28,902 nt of DNA from DASVXQ01 sp040414855 (GTDB lineage: Bacteria > Actinomycetota > CALGFH01). The DNA lies in assembly GCA_040414855.1 (NCBI GenBank), contig JBEDUQ010000151.1, forward strand, positions 1 through 28,902, read 5' to 3'. Below the pieces are notes generated by a model, which was not told the DNA's origin, did no database searches, and saw only the letters and a program-made list of their open reading frames with translations. Position 1 is the stretch's first letter; each line of letters starts with the position of its first letter. The translations under genes and the position numbers were made by a program. This document shows positions 7,457 through 15,774 of this stretch, piece by piece.

Positions 7457-8581
7457 TTGAGCGCTTCGAGCGACACCAGTCGGATCCGTGACGATGAGTT
7501 CCCGATCGACGGCATCGACGCGATCGTGTTCCACGTCGGCAACGCACGGCAGGCGGCGCACTGGTACTCGACCGCGTTCGGCATGCGCTGTGTGGCCTAC
7601 GCGGGCCCCGAGACGGGCATGCGCGACCGCGCGGCCTACGTGCTGGAGTCGGGCTCGGCCCGGTTCGTGGTGCAAGGGGCGGTTCGCGCCGACTCGCCGG
7701 TGGCGGCGTCGACCGCCAGGCACGGCGACGGCGTGGTCGACGTGGCCCTGCGCGTGCCCGATGCGGAGCGCGCCTACGAGCTGGCGGTCGCCCGTGGAGC
7801 CCGCGGCGTCGAGGAGCCGCGCGTGCTCGAGGATGACCGCGGCAAGGTGGTGGTCGCGGCGATCGCCACTTACGGCGACACGCGGCACTCGCTGGTGGAG
7901 CGCTCCGCCTACAGCGGGCCGTACCTGCCCGGCTACGCCGAGCGGCAGCAGCTGGTGTTCCCGCCGCCAAGGCGCTTCTTCCAGGCGATCGACCACGTGG
8001 TCGGCAACGTCGAGCTTGGCCGCATGGACGAGTGGGTGGAGTTCTACCGGCGGGTGATGGGCTTCACCAACATGAAGGAGTTCGTCGGCGACGACATCGC
8101 CACCGAGTACTCCGCGCTGATGAGCAAGGTGGTCGCCGACGGCAGCCGCCGCGTGAAGTTCCCGCTGAACGAGCCGGCCGTCGGCAAGCGCAAGAGCCAG
8201 ATCGACGAGTACCTGGAGTTCTACGGCGGTCCGGGAGTGCAGCACGTCGCGCTGGCCACCGGCGACATCGTCGACGCGGTGACCGGCATGGGGATCGCCG
8301 GGGTCGAGTTCCTGAGCACGCCGGAGAGCTACTACGACGAGCTCGGCTCCTGGGTCGGCGAGACGCGCGTGCCGACCGAGACCCTCCGCGACCTGTCGAT
8401 CCTCGCCGACCGCGACGAGGACGGCTACCTGCTCCAGATCTTCACCAAGCCGGTGCAGGACCGGCCGACGGTGTTCTTCGAGCTGATCGAACGGCACGGC
8501 TCCATGGGCTTCGGCAAGGGCAACTTCAAGGCCCTCTTCGAGGCGATCGAGCGCGAGCAGGCCAGGCGGGGCAACCTCTGA
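7457..8581 (+). CDS. hpd: 4-hydroxyphenylpyruvate dioxygenase
   Basis: TTG start at 7457 with a perfect AAGGAGG at 7441-7447. The 374-residue length is normal for the bacterial enzyme. It has two vicinal-oxygen-chelate halves: the N-terminal one begins 'IDGIDAIVFHVGNARQAAHWY', the C-terminal catalytic one begins 'AIDHVVGNVELGRMDEWVEFY'. The iron ligands are recognisable as H180 ('IDHVV'), H263 ('VQHVALAT') and E342 ('FFELIER'). The C-terminal helix 'GFGKGNFKALFEAIEREQ' that closes the active site is intact. The enzyme converts 4-hydroxyphenylpyruvate to homogentisate with O2 in tyrosine degradation, in the cytoplasm. It faces an Lrp-type regulator and is convergent with the gene for the next enzyme. 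The 3' end of the gene, stop codon included, is tandemly duplicated just downstream (see repeats). Confidence 0.96.
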   Translation: MSASSDTSRIRDDEFPIDGIDAIVFHVGNARQAAHWYSTAFGMRCVAYAGPETGMRDRAAYVLESGSARFVVQGAVRADSPVAASTARHGDGVVDVALRVPDAERAYELAVARGARGVEEPRVLEDDRGKVVVAAIATYGDTRHSLVERSAYSGPYLPGYAERQQLVFPPPRRFFQAIDHVVGNVELGRMDEWVEFYRRVMGFTNMKEFVGDDIATEYSALMSKVVADGSRRVKFPLNEPAVGKRKSQIDEYLEFYGGPGVQHVALATGDIVDAVTGMGIAGVEFLSTPESYYDELGSWVGETRVPTETLRDLSILADRDEDGYLLQIFTKPVQDRPTVFFELIERHGSMGFGKGNFKALFEAIEREQARRGNL

Positions 8582-8610
8582 GCCTCGAGGTGGGGCAACC
8601 TCTGAGCCTC
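8568..8610. repeat. 19-bp direct repeat, period 24, copying the hpd 3' end and stop
   Basis: GGGGCAACCTCTGAGCCTC occurs at 8568-8586 and again, identical, at 8592-8610. The first copy contains the last codons and TGA of hpd; the second lies in non-coding DNA and repeats them, stop codon included. Confidence 0.85.
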
Positions 8611-8653
8611 CGCGGCTGAGCCACTCGCCTGGAGCCTCCGCCGCTGAGCCGCT
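8604..8653. repeat. Degenerate 22-bp direct repeat, period 28, in the hpd-hmgA gap
   Basis: The 22 bases from 8604 and from 8632 match at 20 positions; the shared core is GAGCCTCCG followed by GCTGAGCC. It overlaps the end of the 24-bp-period repeat, so most of this intergenic region is built of small duplications. Confidence 0.7.
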
Positions 8654-8662
8654 GGGCCGCTG

Positions 8663-8691
8663 GCCCGCCCGGCACCGGTCCCCGGGCGGGC
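8663..8691. terminator. Strong GC hairpin between convergent hpd and hmgA
   Basis: GCCCGCCCGG at 8663-8672 and CCGGGCGGGC at 8682-8691 are perfect 10-bp inverted arms around a 9-base loop. CTGAGC at 8644-8649 and GCTCAG at 8690-8695 offer a further alternative outer pairing. It lies between two convergent genes and would work in either direction. No U-tract follows on either side, as is usual in high-GC actinobacteria, so strict intrinsic termination is uncertain. Confidence 0.55.
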
Positions 8692-8726
8692 TCAGCCTGA
8701 CGTGTCGAGCTCAGCCCGACGTGTCG
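8691..8726. repeat. 17-bp direct repeat, period 19, copying the hmgA 3' end and stop
   Basis: CTCAGCCYGACGTGTCG (Y = T, then C) occurs at 8691-8707 and 8710-8726. The right copy contains the hmgA stop (TCA at 8711-8713 on this strand) and its last codons; the left copy is non-coding. One mismatch. Confidence 0.8.
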
Positions 8727-9922
8727 CTGGTGCCGCCGCCTCCCGACTCGCGGGCCTGCTGGCCTCGGGCCCAGGTCCACGCGTACTCGGGGTCCTCGCT
8801 CTGGCGCGCGGCGGGGCCGAGGTGCAGCGGCCGGAAGGTGTCGACCATCACCGCCATCTCGTCGGTCCTGGGCTGCCCGAGCGAGGCCTCGACCGAGCCC
8901 GGCTGCGGCCCGTGGGTGAAGCCGCTCGGGTGCAGCGAGATGGAGCCGAGCCCGATCCCCGAGCCCTTGCGGGCCGAGTAGTCGCCGCCGACGTAGAAGA
9001 GCATCTCGTCGGAGTCGACGTTGTGGTGGTTGTAGGGGATCGGCACGGCCTCGGGATCGAAGTCGAGCGGCCGCGGGCAGAACGAGCAGACCACGAAGTT
9101 GGGTCCCTCGAAGGTCTGGTGGGTCGGCGGCGGCATGTGGACGCGCTTCACGATCGGCTCGAAGTCGTTGATGTTGAACGCGTAGGGATACAGGCAGCCG
9201 TCCCAGCCGACCACGTCGAAGGGATGGTTCAGGTAGGTGTAGCGGGTGAGCCCCGCGCGGTGGCGGACCAGCACCGGGGTCTCACCCTCGTCCACCAGCA
9301 GGGGCTCGGTCGGCCCCCGCAGGTCGCGCTCGCAGTAGGGCGCGTGCTCGAGGAACTGTCCGTGCTGCGACAGGTAGCGCCTGGGCGGGCGGACGTGGCC
9401 GCGCGCCTCGATCACCATGGCGCGCACCGGCGTGTCGCCGACCACCCAGCGGTGGGTGGTGGCCATCGGCACCAGCACGTAGTCGCCCTCGCCCGCCTCG
9501 ATCGCGCCGTAGACGGACTCGAAGCGCGCGGCGCCGGACTGGAGGTAGACCAGCTCGTCGCCGGTGGCGTTGCGGTACAGCTCGCTGGAGCGGTCGGCGG
9601 CCACGAAGGACAGCCGCACGTCGTCGTTGGCCATCAGGAGCTGCCGGCTGTCGACGAGGTCGCCGCCCGCCGGCAGGGTCTGGGTCCGGAAATGGCGTGG
9701 GAGCAGCGGGTGGTTGGCGACCAGCTGGTCGGCCGCGGCCGGCGACTCGACCGCCTCGGCCTTGACGATCGCGGTGGGAAGATGACGGTGGTACAGCAGC
9801 GACGCGTCGGAGGAGAAGCCCTCCTGGCCCATCAGCTCCTCGGCATAGAGCGAGCCGTCCGGCTTGCGGAACCGCGTGTGACGCTTGCGAGGAACCTCGC
9901 CGACCGATCGGTAGAACGGCAT
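8711..9922 (-). CDS. hmgA: Homogentisate 1,2-dioxygenase
   Basis: ATG at 9922 with AAAGGGG upstream; 403 residues, close to the short bacterial form of the enzyme. It matches the family in its N-terminal cupin region ('TGDELVYLQSGAARFESVYGAIEAGEGDYVLVPMATTHRW') and in the catalytic region: iron ligands H300 and E306 in 'NHHNVDSDEMLFYVGGDY' and H337 in 'HPSGFTHGPQPG', with the spacing of the human enzyme (His-x5-Glu, about 30 residues to the last His). 'YLNHPFDVVGWDGCLYPYAFNINDFEP' is a conserved block. It opens the ring of homogentisate, the product of hpd, to give maleylacetoacetate. The following enzymes (isomerase and fumarylacetoacetase) are not in the window. The C-terminal tail 'GGGGTSDTSG' is low-complexity and lies at the tandem duplication. 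Confidence 0.95.
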   Translation of the reverse strand: MPFYRSVGEVPRKRHTRFRKPDGSLYAEELMGQEGFSSDASLLYHRHLPTAIVKAEAVESPAAADQLVANHPLLPRHFRTQTLPAGGDLVDSRQLLMANDDVRLSFVAADRSSELYRNATGDELVYLQSGAARFESVYGAIEAGEGDYVLVPMATTHRWVVGDTPVRAMVIEARGHVRPPRRYLSQHGQFLEHAPYCERDLRGPTEPLLVDEGETPVLVRHRAGLTRYTYLNHPFDVVGWDGCLYPYAFNINDFEPIVKRVHMPPPTHQTFEGPNFVVCSFCPRPLDFDPEAVPIPYNHHNVDSDEMLFYVGGDYSARKGSGIGLGSISLHPSGFTHGPQPGSVEASLGQPRTDEMAVMVDTFRPLHLGPAARQSEDPEYAWTWARGQQARESGGGGTSDTSG

Positions 9923-9974
9923 CGGTGCCCCTTTCAGTCGACCGTCGTTCTCCGTCGAGCTTACCCGGCGGGCC

Positions 9975-10004
9975 GGCCGCCCAGAACCCGGCCGCCCAGA
10001 ACCC
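9975..10004. repeat. Perfect 15-bp tandem repeat, two copies
   Basis: GGCCGCCCAGAACCC at 9975-9989 is repeated without spacing at 9990-10004, in the 105-bp gap upstream of hmgA and just past the 3' end of the helical-repeat gene. A further GGYCGGCCGCC follows. Confidence 0.85.
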
Positions 10005-10027
10005 GGTCCGGCCGCCGACCTGCGAGC

Positions 10028-10804
10028 TCAGCCCGCCGAGTCCCGCTCCAGTGAGCTCTGCAGCCAGGTCAGGCCCAGCTCGCGGGCGGTGAGGACGGCG
10101 GTCTCGCGGAGCGTGGCCGCCTCCTCGCCAGGACCCAGCACCTCCGCCAGGGCGGCCTCGGCGGCGACCACCTGCGGCCGGGCGCCGAGAGTCGCCCGCA
10201 GGTACAGCGAGCGGCGCAGCAGGGCGACGCCCATGGCGTGGTCGCCGGCCAGAGCGTGGGCGTGCGCGCCCTGGTGGCGGATGGCGTAGGACTCCAGCAG
10301 CGGGTCGTCGTGGTCGCGCGCGAACCGGAAGGCGTCGGCGTAGTGGACGGCGGCCTTGGCCGGGTCGCGGCGCAGGTTGTCGGTCATCGCCCCGAGCCAG
10401 ACGGTCGCCCAGCCGGCCAGTCGCGGGTCCTCGGCGGCCAGCGCGAACGACTTCTCGGCGGCGTCGGTGTCGCCGCGGCCGGGCTGAAGGTCGAACAGCA
10501 CCCTGGTGTAGGCGAGCTGGCCGCGCAGGAGCCAGGCGAGCGCGGGGTCGGCGCCGCTGGCCTGGAGCCGCTCGACCGCCGCCTCGGCGGCGTCCGCCTG
10601 GTCGAGCCGCCACCAGCGCCGGTCGACCAGGATCTCGGCCGCGAGCGCCATCGCCGGCGGGTCGTCGACGGCGGCCACCGCGCTGGTGGCACTCGGGACC
10701 GCACCGGCCGGGAGCAGCTCCAGGGCCGCGTCCCAGTAGCCGGCCTGGTACAGCCGCCGCGAGGTCTCCAGGTCCGGTCGCGCGATCGAGGTCTCCAACG
10801 CCAT
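10028..10804 (-). CDS. Alpha-helical repeat (TPR-like) protein, unknown function
   Basis: The ATG at 10804 is chosen because GAGGAG lies just upstream and the more distant in-frame starts run into non-coding sequence. The 258-residue product is almost all alpha-helical and Ala/Leu/Arg-rich, with helix pairs of TPR type: 'AAEILVDRRWWRLDQADAAEAAVERLQASG', 'LAWLLRGQLAYTRVLFDLQPG', 'AAEKSFALAAEDPRLAGWATVWLGAMTDNLRRDPAKAAVHYADAFRFA', 'ESYAIRHQGAHAHALAGDHAMGVALLRRSLYLRATLG'. No signal peptide or membrane segment, so a cytoplasmic scaffold is likely. Similar helical proteins appear as stand-alone genes or as detached parts of large ATPase regulators. No neighbour indicates a partner. The call rests on helix pattern only. 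Confidence 0.65.
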   Translation of the reverse strand: MALETSIARPDLETSRRLYQAGYWDAALELLPAGAVPSATSAVAAVDDPPAMALAAEILVDRRWWRLDQADAAEAAVERLQASGADPALAWLLRGQLAYTRVLFDLQPGRGDTDAAEKSFALAAEDPRLAGWATVWLGAMTDNLRRDPAKAAVHYADAFRFARDHDDPLLESYAIRHQGAHAHALAGDHAMGVALLRRSLYLRATLGARPQVVAAEAALAEVLGPGEEAATLRETAVLTARELGLTWLQSSLERDSAG

Positions 10805-10908
10805 AGCTCCTCGCCTGCCAACGGGGGATCGGTGCGGCGATTGTGCACCACCCCAACGCTCCGGGCGGCGGGACCAGGGCCCCACGGCGGCTCCCGCTCC
10901 GCGGGGCC

Positions 10909-11382
10909 TCAGCGGCGTTCGCCGGCGATGGCGTCGAAGGCCAGCGCCGTGACCAGGCCGTAGATCGCGTGCGGGACGATGTCCGAGGTCCAGCCGACGG
11001 CGCCCCAGGTGCGCGGGTCGGTGACGCCGAGGGCGGTGGGCGGGAGGTCGCTGGCGGCCATCGCCGCCAGCCCGAGCCCGATCCCGGCGGCGGCCGTCGG
11101 CACGCCCCGCATGGACGGGCGCAGGAACCCGTAGACGGTGCCGACGCCGACCCCCACCCCGTAGCCGAGCAGGGCGCCGAGGGCGCTCTTGCGGTTCTCG
11201 GCCGCCTCGGGAGTGCCGCCGCCGAGGTCGATCCCCAGCCGGTCGGCGGCCGTGCCGGCCACCGTGGCGGGCAGGTTGCTCGGGCTTCGCGCCCGAACCA
11301 GCATGTCCAGGTAGGTGGTGAGGTCCAGCGCGATCGTCCCGATCGCCCCTGCGGCCACTCCGGCCAGCGGCTGCGCTCGCAT
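10909..11382 (-). CDS. Small integral membrane protein (YagU/DUF1440-like)
   Basis: ATG at 11382 with a very strong AAAGGAGG. The 157-residue protein has four hydrophobic segments, roughly residues 5-27, 68-88, 93-112 and 134-152, connected by charged loops. The N-terminal 'GVAAGAIGTIALDLTTYLDMLVRAR' and the C-terminal 'SDIVPHAIYGLVTALAFDAI' form a pattern seen in a group of actinobacterial membrane proteins of unknown role, resembling the YagU/DUF1440 family. The substrate or activity is not known. It is divergent from the VWA gene, with 179 bp between them, and followed by a 104-bp gap before the helical-repeat gene, so it may be a single-gene unit. Confidence 0.6.
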   Translation of the reverse strand: MRAQPLAGVAAGAIGTIALDLTTYLDMLVRARSPSNLPATVAGTAADRLGIDLGGGTPEAAENRKSALGALLGYGVGVGVGTVYGFLRPSMRGVPTAAAGIGLGLAAMAASDLPPTALGVTDPRTWGAVGWTSDIVPHAIYGLVTALAFDAIAGERR

Positions 11383-11561
11383 CCGGCCTCCTTTCGGGAC
11401 TTCTCTCAGCGGAGTTCCCGGCCTCGGGCACGCCTACGCACCCTGAGCGGGGAGCGGTCCCAGTCAGGCGGGCGCCGCTTACCGCCCTTTTCGGTGCCCG
11501 GTTGTGACAATGGGCGGGGCCGGGCGCGGTGCCGGTACCGTGGCGAGCGTCGGAGGAACGC

Positions 11562-12497
11562 ATGACCTTCCTGGATCCTGAGCGGCTGTGGCTGGCGGTC
11601 GCCATGGTCGCCGTGGCCGTGGTGTACGTCGTCCTCCAGCGACGCAGAACCCGCTACGCGGCCCGCTACGCGCGGCCGGCGATGCTCGGCAAGCTCACCC
11701 CCGAGCGTCCAGGCTGGCGCCGCCACCTCGCCGCCGGCGCCTTCCTGCTGGTGCTCGCGCTGCTGATCACCGCGTTCGCGCGGCCGGGCGCCAACGCCCG
11801 GGTGCCGAGGGACCGCGCCACCATCATGATCGCGATCGACACCTCGGGGTCGATGGTCGCCGAGGACGTCAAGCCCGACCGCTTCACCGCCGCCAAGCGC
11901 GCGGCCGAGGCCTTCGTCGGCGAGCTGCCAGCCCGCTTCAACGTCGGCCTGGTCTCGTTCAACGAGAACGCCTCGGTGGTGGTGCCCCCGACGACCGACC
12001 ACGAGTCGGTCCAGGCCGGCCTCGAGAACCTCCAGCTGCGGCCCAAGACCGCGATCGGCGAGGCGGTCTTCGCCTCGCTCGGCGCGATCGCCCACCTCGA
12101 CCCGCAGGCGGCGGAGGACCCGCCGCCCGCCCACATCGTGCTGCTCTCCGACGGCGGCAACACGGCGGGCCGGCCGGTCGAGCAGGCCGCCGAGGCGGCG
12201 GTCGAGGCGCACGTGCCGGTGTCGACGATCGCCTACGGAACGCCGCAGGGCATGATGCGCACGACCCCGGTGCCGGTGGACACGACCATCCTGCGCCAGC
12301 TGGCCGACACCACCCAGGGGACCTTCTACGAGGCCGCGAGCGGCGAGGACCTACGGGCCGTCTACCAGGATGTCGGCAGCTCGATCGGCTTCCGGGACCA
12401 GTTCCAGGACCGCTCGCTCTGGTTCGTCGGCCTGGCCCTGATCGCGGCGCTGATGGTCGCGGTTCCCTCCCTCCTCTGGTTCGCCCGCCTGGCCTGA
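11562..12497 (+). CDS. VWA-domain membrane protein, BatA-like
   Basis: The ATG at 11562 follows GGAGGAACGC, an ideal ribosome binding site; an upstream in-frame ATG at 11529 lacks one. The 311-residue protein starts with two membrane helices (about 10-25 and 58-72), then a periplasm-facing or cytoplasmic von Willebrand factor A domain (about 85-275) and ends with a third helix (about 286-306), the order of aerotolerance-type BatA proteins. The metal-binding MIDAS site is complete: D93-x-S95-x-S97 ('IDTSGSM'), T163 ('PKTAIGEA') and D197 ('LLSDGGN'). BatA proteins normally stand next to a MoxR ATPase, a DUF58 protein and BatB; none is present here, so this is an orphan or relocated copy. Convergent with the secreted nuclease, 8 bp apart. 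Confidence 0.85.
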   Translation: MTFLDPERLWLAVAMVAVAVVYVVLQRRRTRYAARYARPAMLGKLTPERPGWRRHLAAGAFLLVLALLITAFARPGANARVPRDRATIMIAIDTSGSMVAEDVKPDRFTAAKRAAEAFVGELPARFNVGLVSFNENASVVVPPTTDHESVQAGLENLQLRPKTAIGEAVFASLGAIAHLDPQAAEDPPPAHIVLLSDGGNTAGRPVEQAAEAAVEAHVPVSTIAYGTPQGMMRTTPVPVDTTILRQLADTTQGTFYEAASGEDLRAVYQDVGSSIGFRDQFQDRSLWFVGLALIAALMVAVPSLLWFARLA

Positions 12498-12505
12498 GCG
12501 CTTTC

Positions 12506-15500
12506 TCACCGGAACTGGAAGTTGGCGCGGTGGACGCTGCCGTCGCTCAGCTCGACCACCAGCTGCCGGCAGGTCCCGGCCCACGATTTGCTGGTCTGCC
12601 ACGGGTAGGTGTACGTCCCGGTGTCCGGGTTGAACGTCAGGCCGGCGTTACCGGGGCTCGCGGTCGGCTCGGTGGCCGTGACCGGCGCGGTCGAGTCGCA
12701 CGGCACCTGCCGTGACCGCGGGTAGCCGGGCGCGAAGACGTCGAGGCCCTGGTCGCCGTTCAGGCTGAACCGCACCGGCACGACCTGGCCCGCGTTCGCC
12801 GAGTTGCGCGCCGGCAGGTTGCGGACCGGCGACAGGAACCCTGTGAAGTCGAACAGCGGCCCGAGGGTGATCCGCACCACCTGCGGGTCGTGGTCGCTCG
12901 CCTGGTCGGCGAACTCCGAGTTCACGTGCACGGCGTCGTAGGTGAACGGCCGCTCGAACAGCGCGTGGCTGAGCAGGATGTGGTCGAGCGTCTGGGAGTT
13001 GCCCTCGAAGTCGTAGGTGTAGCGCTCGGCCTGCGGCAGGGTCTCGATCAGGTCGTGGAGCACGCCGGCCTTGAGGGTGCCAAGCGCCTGGGAGAACTCG
13101 AAGTCGTTGAGGTCGCCGAGCACCACCACGCCGGCGTCGGGGTCGGCCGCCTCGATGCTGGCCACGAAGTCGTGGACCACCTGCGCCTGCTGGGTGCGCT
13201 GGGCCACGGTCACCTGCGCGGGCGGCTGGAAGTGGCCGAACAGCGGCTGGTCGCCGCCCTTGGAGTTGAAGTGGTTGGCGATCAGGAACAGGTGCCTGCC
13301 GTCGAAGGTGAACTCGCCGGCGAGCGGCTTGCGGCTGGTGGTGAAGGCGGGGTTGGTCGGGTCGATGCGGCCGGGGCTGAAGGACAGGCGGGTGTCCGCG
13401 CCGGTGCCAACCACGCTGGTCGCGCCGGTCGAGGTGCCGCCGGGCCGGTCGATGAAGGCGAGGCCGCGGTCGGTCCGGAACAGGAAGCCGACCCGGATGT
13501 TGCCGCCCGGCTCGCCGCCGTCCTGGTCGTTGACCGGGTCGATCGCGCGGAAGTCGTAGCTGGGCCCGCCGGCCGCCTGGACCGCGGCGATCAGCTTGGC
13601 GAAGGTCGCGCCGGCGGTGACCACGCCGTTGTCGGTGGGGCCGTTGTCGTCCTGGATCTCCTCGACCGCGACCACGTCCGGCGAACGGAGGTTGTTGACG
13701 ATCAGGCCGGCGAGCTGGTCGAACTTGGACTGCGGGTCGCCGGGATCGAGGTTCTCGACGTTGAAGGTCGCGACCGCGAGCTGGTTGGCCGCGGCGGGGT
13801 CGGTGACCTCGCGCTGGAGACCGCCGGAGGCCACTGTCGGCGTCGCGGTCATCTCCAGCTTGAAGTTGCCGAAGGAGTAGTCCATGACGCCGACGACCGC
13901 GCCGGGGAAGTGGTCCCCGACGTTCACCCTCGGCGTCGGCACGAGCTGGTCGTCGAGGAACACGCGCTCGGGGTTGAAGTCGCCGGGCCGGACCACGACC
14001 CCGCCCCGGTTGGTCCGGACGCCGGCGTTGGCGCCGTCGTCGCCGACCACGGGCGTCTCGCCGAAGCTGCTGGTCGGTCCGGTCGCGACCGCGTCGTTGA
14101 GCTGGACCCGCATGCCCTCGAGGCTCTCGTAGAAGTCGACGCCGTCGCTGGCCGGGTCGAAGCCGCCGCTGGTCTCGACGTCGCCGGTGGCGTCGTCCTC
14201 GATCACCTCGGTCGGCGGCACGCGGCCGCCGGTGCCGATCACGGCGGGAGCCGGCAACGGGTTGCCCGAGGAGACCACGCTGACCGAGGGGCCGGTGATC
14301 TCGGTGGTGGTCAGGTTGGTGGTGCCGCCGGAGCCGCCCGGCCGGAACTCGGAGACCCGGCCGCCGACGATCACCGCGTCGCCGGCGGCGACGGTCGGGG
14401 CCGACGAGGTGAACACGAACAGGCCCTCGGAGGTGGCGTCACTGGCGTCGGGGCTCGGGTCCTGGAACCAGAAGCCGTTGGTGGTGCGGGCGGTGACGAT
14501 CCCCGAGACGCCGGTGACCGACTGGCCGTTCTTCGGGGAGAGGTGGGCCGCCCCCTGGATGTCGTGGATCGGCGTCGGCGTCACCACGTTGACCGTGAGC
14601 GTGCAGCTCGCCGACTGCGGCGTGGCGTCGTCGTTGCTGGCGCTGACGGTCACGGCGTAGCTGCCGACCGGGGTGTCGCCGTCGACGGTCACGGTCGCCT
14701 TCGCGGTGCCCGCGGGCCCTGGTGCGGCCACCAGCCCGCCGAGCGTGATCGAACCCGGGGCCGGCGATGGGCTCACGTTGTCGATCGCGATCGTGGTCAC
14801 GGTGCCGTCGGGGTCGGAGGCGGTGACCTGCGTGCTGCCCGAGCTGCCCCGGAGCGCGGTCAGGGGGCCGTCGCAGCTTGCGACCACAGGCTGGTTGGTC
14901 GAGCAGGGGTTGGGCGTGGTGGCGGTGTTGCGCGGGGTCGGCGCCCCGGCGGCGAAGTCCGCGGCGTTGTCGTCGATGTCCTGGCAGCCGCCCGCCAGCC
15001 GCAGCACGGCGGTAGTGTTGCTGGCGGCCGGCGCGGCCCCGGAGCCCTCGAAGAAGTTGGCGCCGTCGTAGCCGACCAGGTCGAAGATGCGGGCCAGCGC
15101 ACTGGGCGCGCAGGGGGTGGAGCCGCCGTTGCAGCCGAGCGAGGTGGTGCCGTCGACCAGCGCGACCTTCCCGCCGGTCGCGCTCATGTTGATCGGGGTG
15201 ACGTCGGTGACGTCCGGCGCCGGCAGCGGGTCGCCGACCGTGGCGTTCGACGCTTCCTCGACCAGCAGGTACTGGCCGGGGGCGAGCGTGACCGCCGGCA
15301 GCTCGGTGAGCTGGGCGGCGTTCGCGCCGAGGTTCCCGGTGCCGGTCGCGCTGGTGTACTGGAGCGACCAGCCGGCCAGCGAGGCCGGCGCGGTGCCGCG
15401 GTTGAACAGCTCGATGAAGTCGTTGGTGAACGGCGCGCCGGTGTTGCCGCCGCCGCCGTAGACCTGGCTGATCGCCACGGTCGCGGGCGCCGCCGCCGCC

Positions 15501-15592
15501 CGGCCGGGCAGCCCTACGACCACGGCAAGCGCGAGCAGCGCCACGATGGAGGCCGCGTTCGCGCGGCGGCGTCGAATGGATCCGGCGAGCAT
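12506..15592 (-). CDS. Secreted ExeM/NucH-type extracellular nuclease with lamin-tail and PxKF domains
   Basis: ATG at 15592 with GGGAGG upstream; 1028 residues. It begins with an Arg-rich signal peptide ('IRRRR', hydrophobic core, cleavage near 'RAAAA'). Residues about 36-225 form a lamin-tail domain ('ISQVYGGGGNTGAPFTNDFIELFNRG...LAGWSLQY'), about 235-340 an Ig/cadherin-like segment with a Cys pair, and about 340-590 the OB-fold-like region typical of ExeM. The catalytic endonuclease/exonuclease/phosphatase domain spans about 603-910 and has N611, E644/E645 ('VAVEEIQD'), H774 ('NHFNSKGGD'), D827/N829 ('LGDLNDFE'), D870-H871 and D900-H901 ('SDHDPQV'). The last 110 residues match the actinobacterial PxKF domain. 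It probably degrades extracellular DNA for nutrients or biofilm release. Its 5' leader is AT-richer than the gene. Confidence 0.92.
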   Translation of the reverse strand: MLAGSIRRRRANAASIVALLALAVVVGLPGRAAAAPATVAISQVYGGGGNTGAPFTNDFIELFNRGTAPASLAGWSLQYTSATGTGNLGANAAQLTELPAVTLAPGQYLLVEEASNATVGDPLPAPDVTDVTPINMSATGGKVALVDGTTSLGCNGGSTPCAPSALARIFDLVGYDGANFFEGSGAAPAASNTTAVLRLAGGCQDIDDNAADFAAGAPTPRNTATTPNPCSTNQPVVASCDGPLTALRGSSGSTQVTASDPDGTVTTIAIDNVSPSPAPGSITLGGLVAAPGPAGTAKATVTVDGDTPVGSYAVTVSASNDDATPQSASCTLTVNVVTPTPIHDIQGAAHLSPKNGQSVTGVSGIVTARTTNGFWFQDPSPDASDATSEGLFVFTSSAPTVAAGDAVIVGGRVSEFRPGGSGGTTNLTTTEITGPSVSVVSSGNPLPAPAVIGTGGRVPPTEVIEDDATGDVETSGGFDPASDGVDFYESLEGMRVQLNDAVATGPTSSFGETPVVGDDGANAGVRTNRGGVVVRPGDFNPERVFLDDQLVPTPRVNVGDHFPGAVVGVMDYSFGNFKLEMTATPTVASGGLQREVTDPAAANQLAVATFNVENLDPGDPQSKFDQLAGLIVNNLRSPDVVAVEEIQDDNGPTDNGVVTAGATFAKLIAAVQAAGGPSYDFRAIDPVNDQDGGEPGGNIRVGFLFRTDRGLAFIDRPGGTSTGATSVVGTGADTRLSFSPGRIDPTNPAFTTSRKPLAGEFTFDGRHLFLIANHFNSKGGDQPLFGHFQPPAQVTVAQRTQQAQVVHDFVASIEAADPDAGVVVLGDLNDFEFSQALGTLKAGVLHDLIETLPQAERYTYDFEGNSQTLDHILLSHALFERPFTYDAVHVNSEFADQASDHDPQVVRITLGPLFDFTGFLSPVRNLPARNSANAGQVVPVRFSLNGDQGLDVFAPGYPRSRQVPCDSTAPVTATEPTASPGNAGLTFNPDTGTYTYPWQTSKSWAGTCRQLVVELSDGSVHRANFQFR

Positions 15593-15774
15593 GGCGGCCT
15601 CCCGTGCCGAGCGTTCCGTCGCCGACGCAGGGCGCGCGGCTTCCCGGTGGAGTATCTACATCGCCGACGAATCCGTAAATTGCGTATGCGTTCCGTCTAC
15701 GTACCTTCGCCGGTTCGCCACCATTCGTTCGGCGCAGGGACGGCCTCAGGATCGGCATCACCGCCCGGGGAGCC

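Noticed and set aside
9282..10856. Minus-strand open frame overlapping hmgA and the helical-repeat gene
   Set aside because: It is out of frame with both supported proteins and reads as Arg/Gly/Pro-rich sequence crossing a gene boundary.
11502..11541. Sigma-70-like promoter for the VWA gene (TTGTGACA and TACCGT)
   Set aside because: The spacing between the two boxes (about 26 bases) is too long for a standard promoter.
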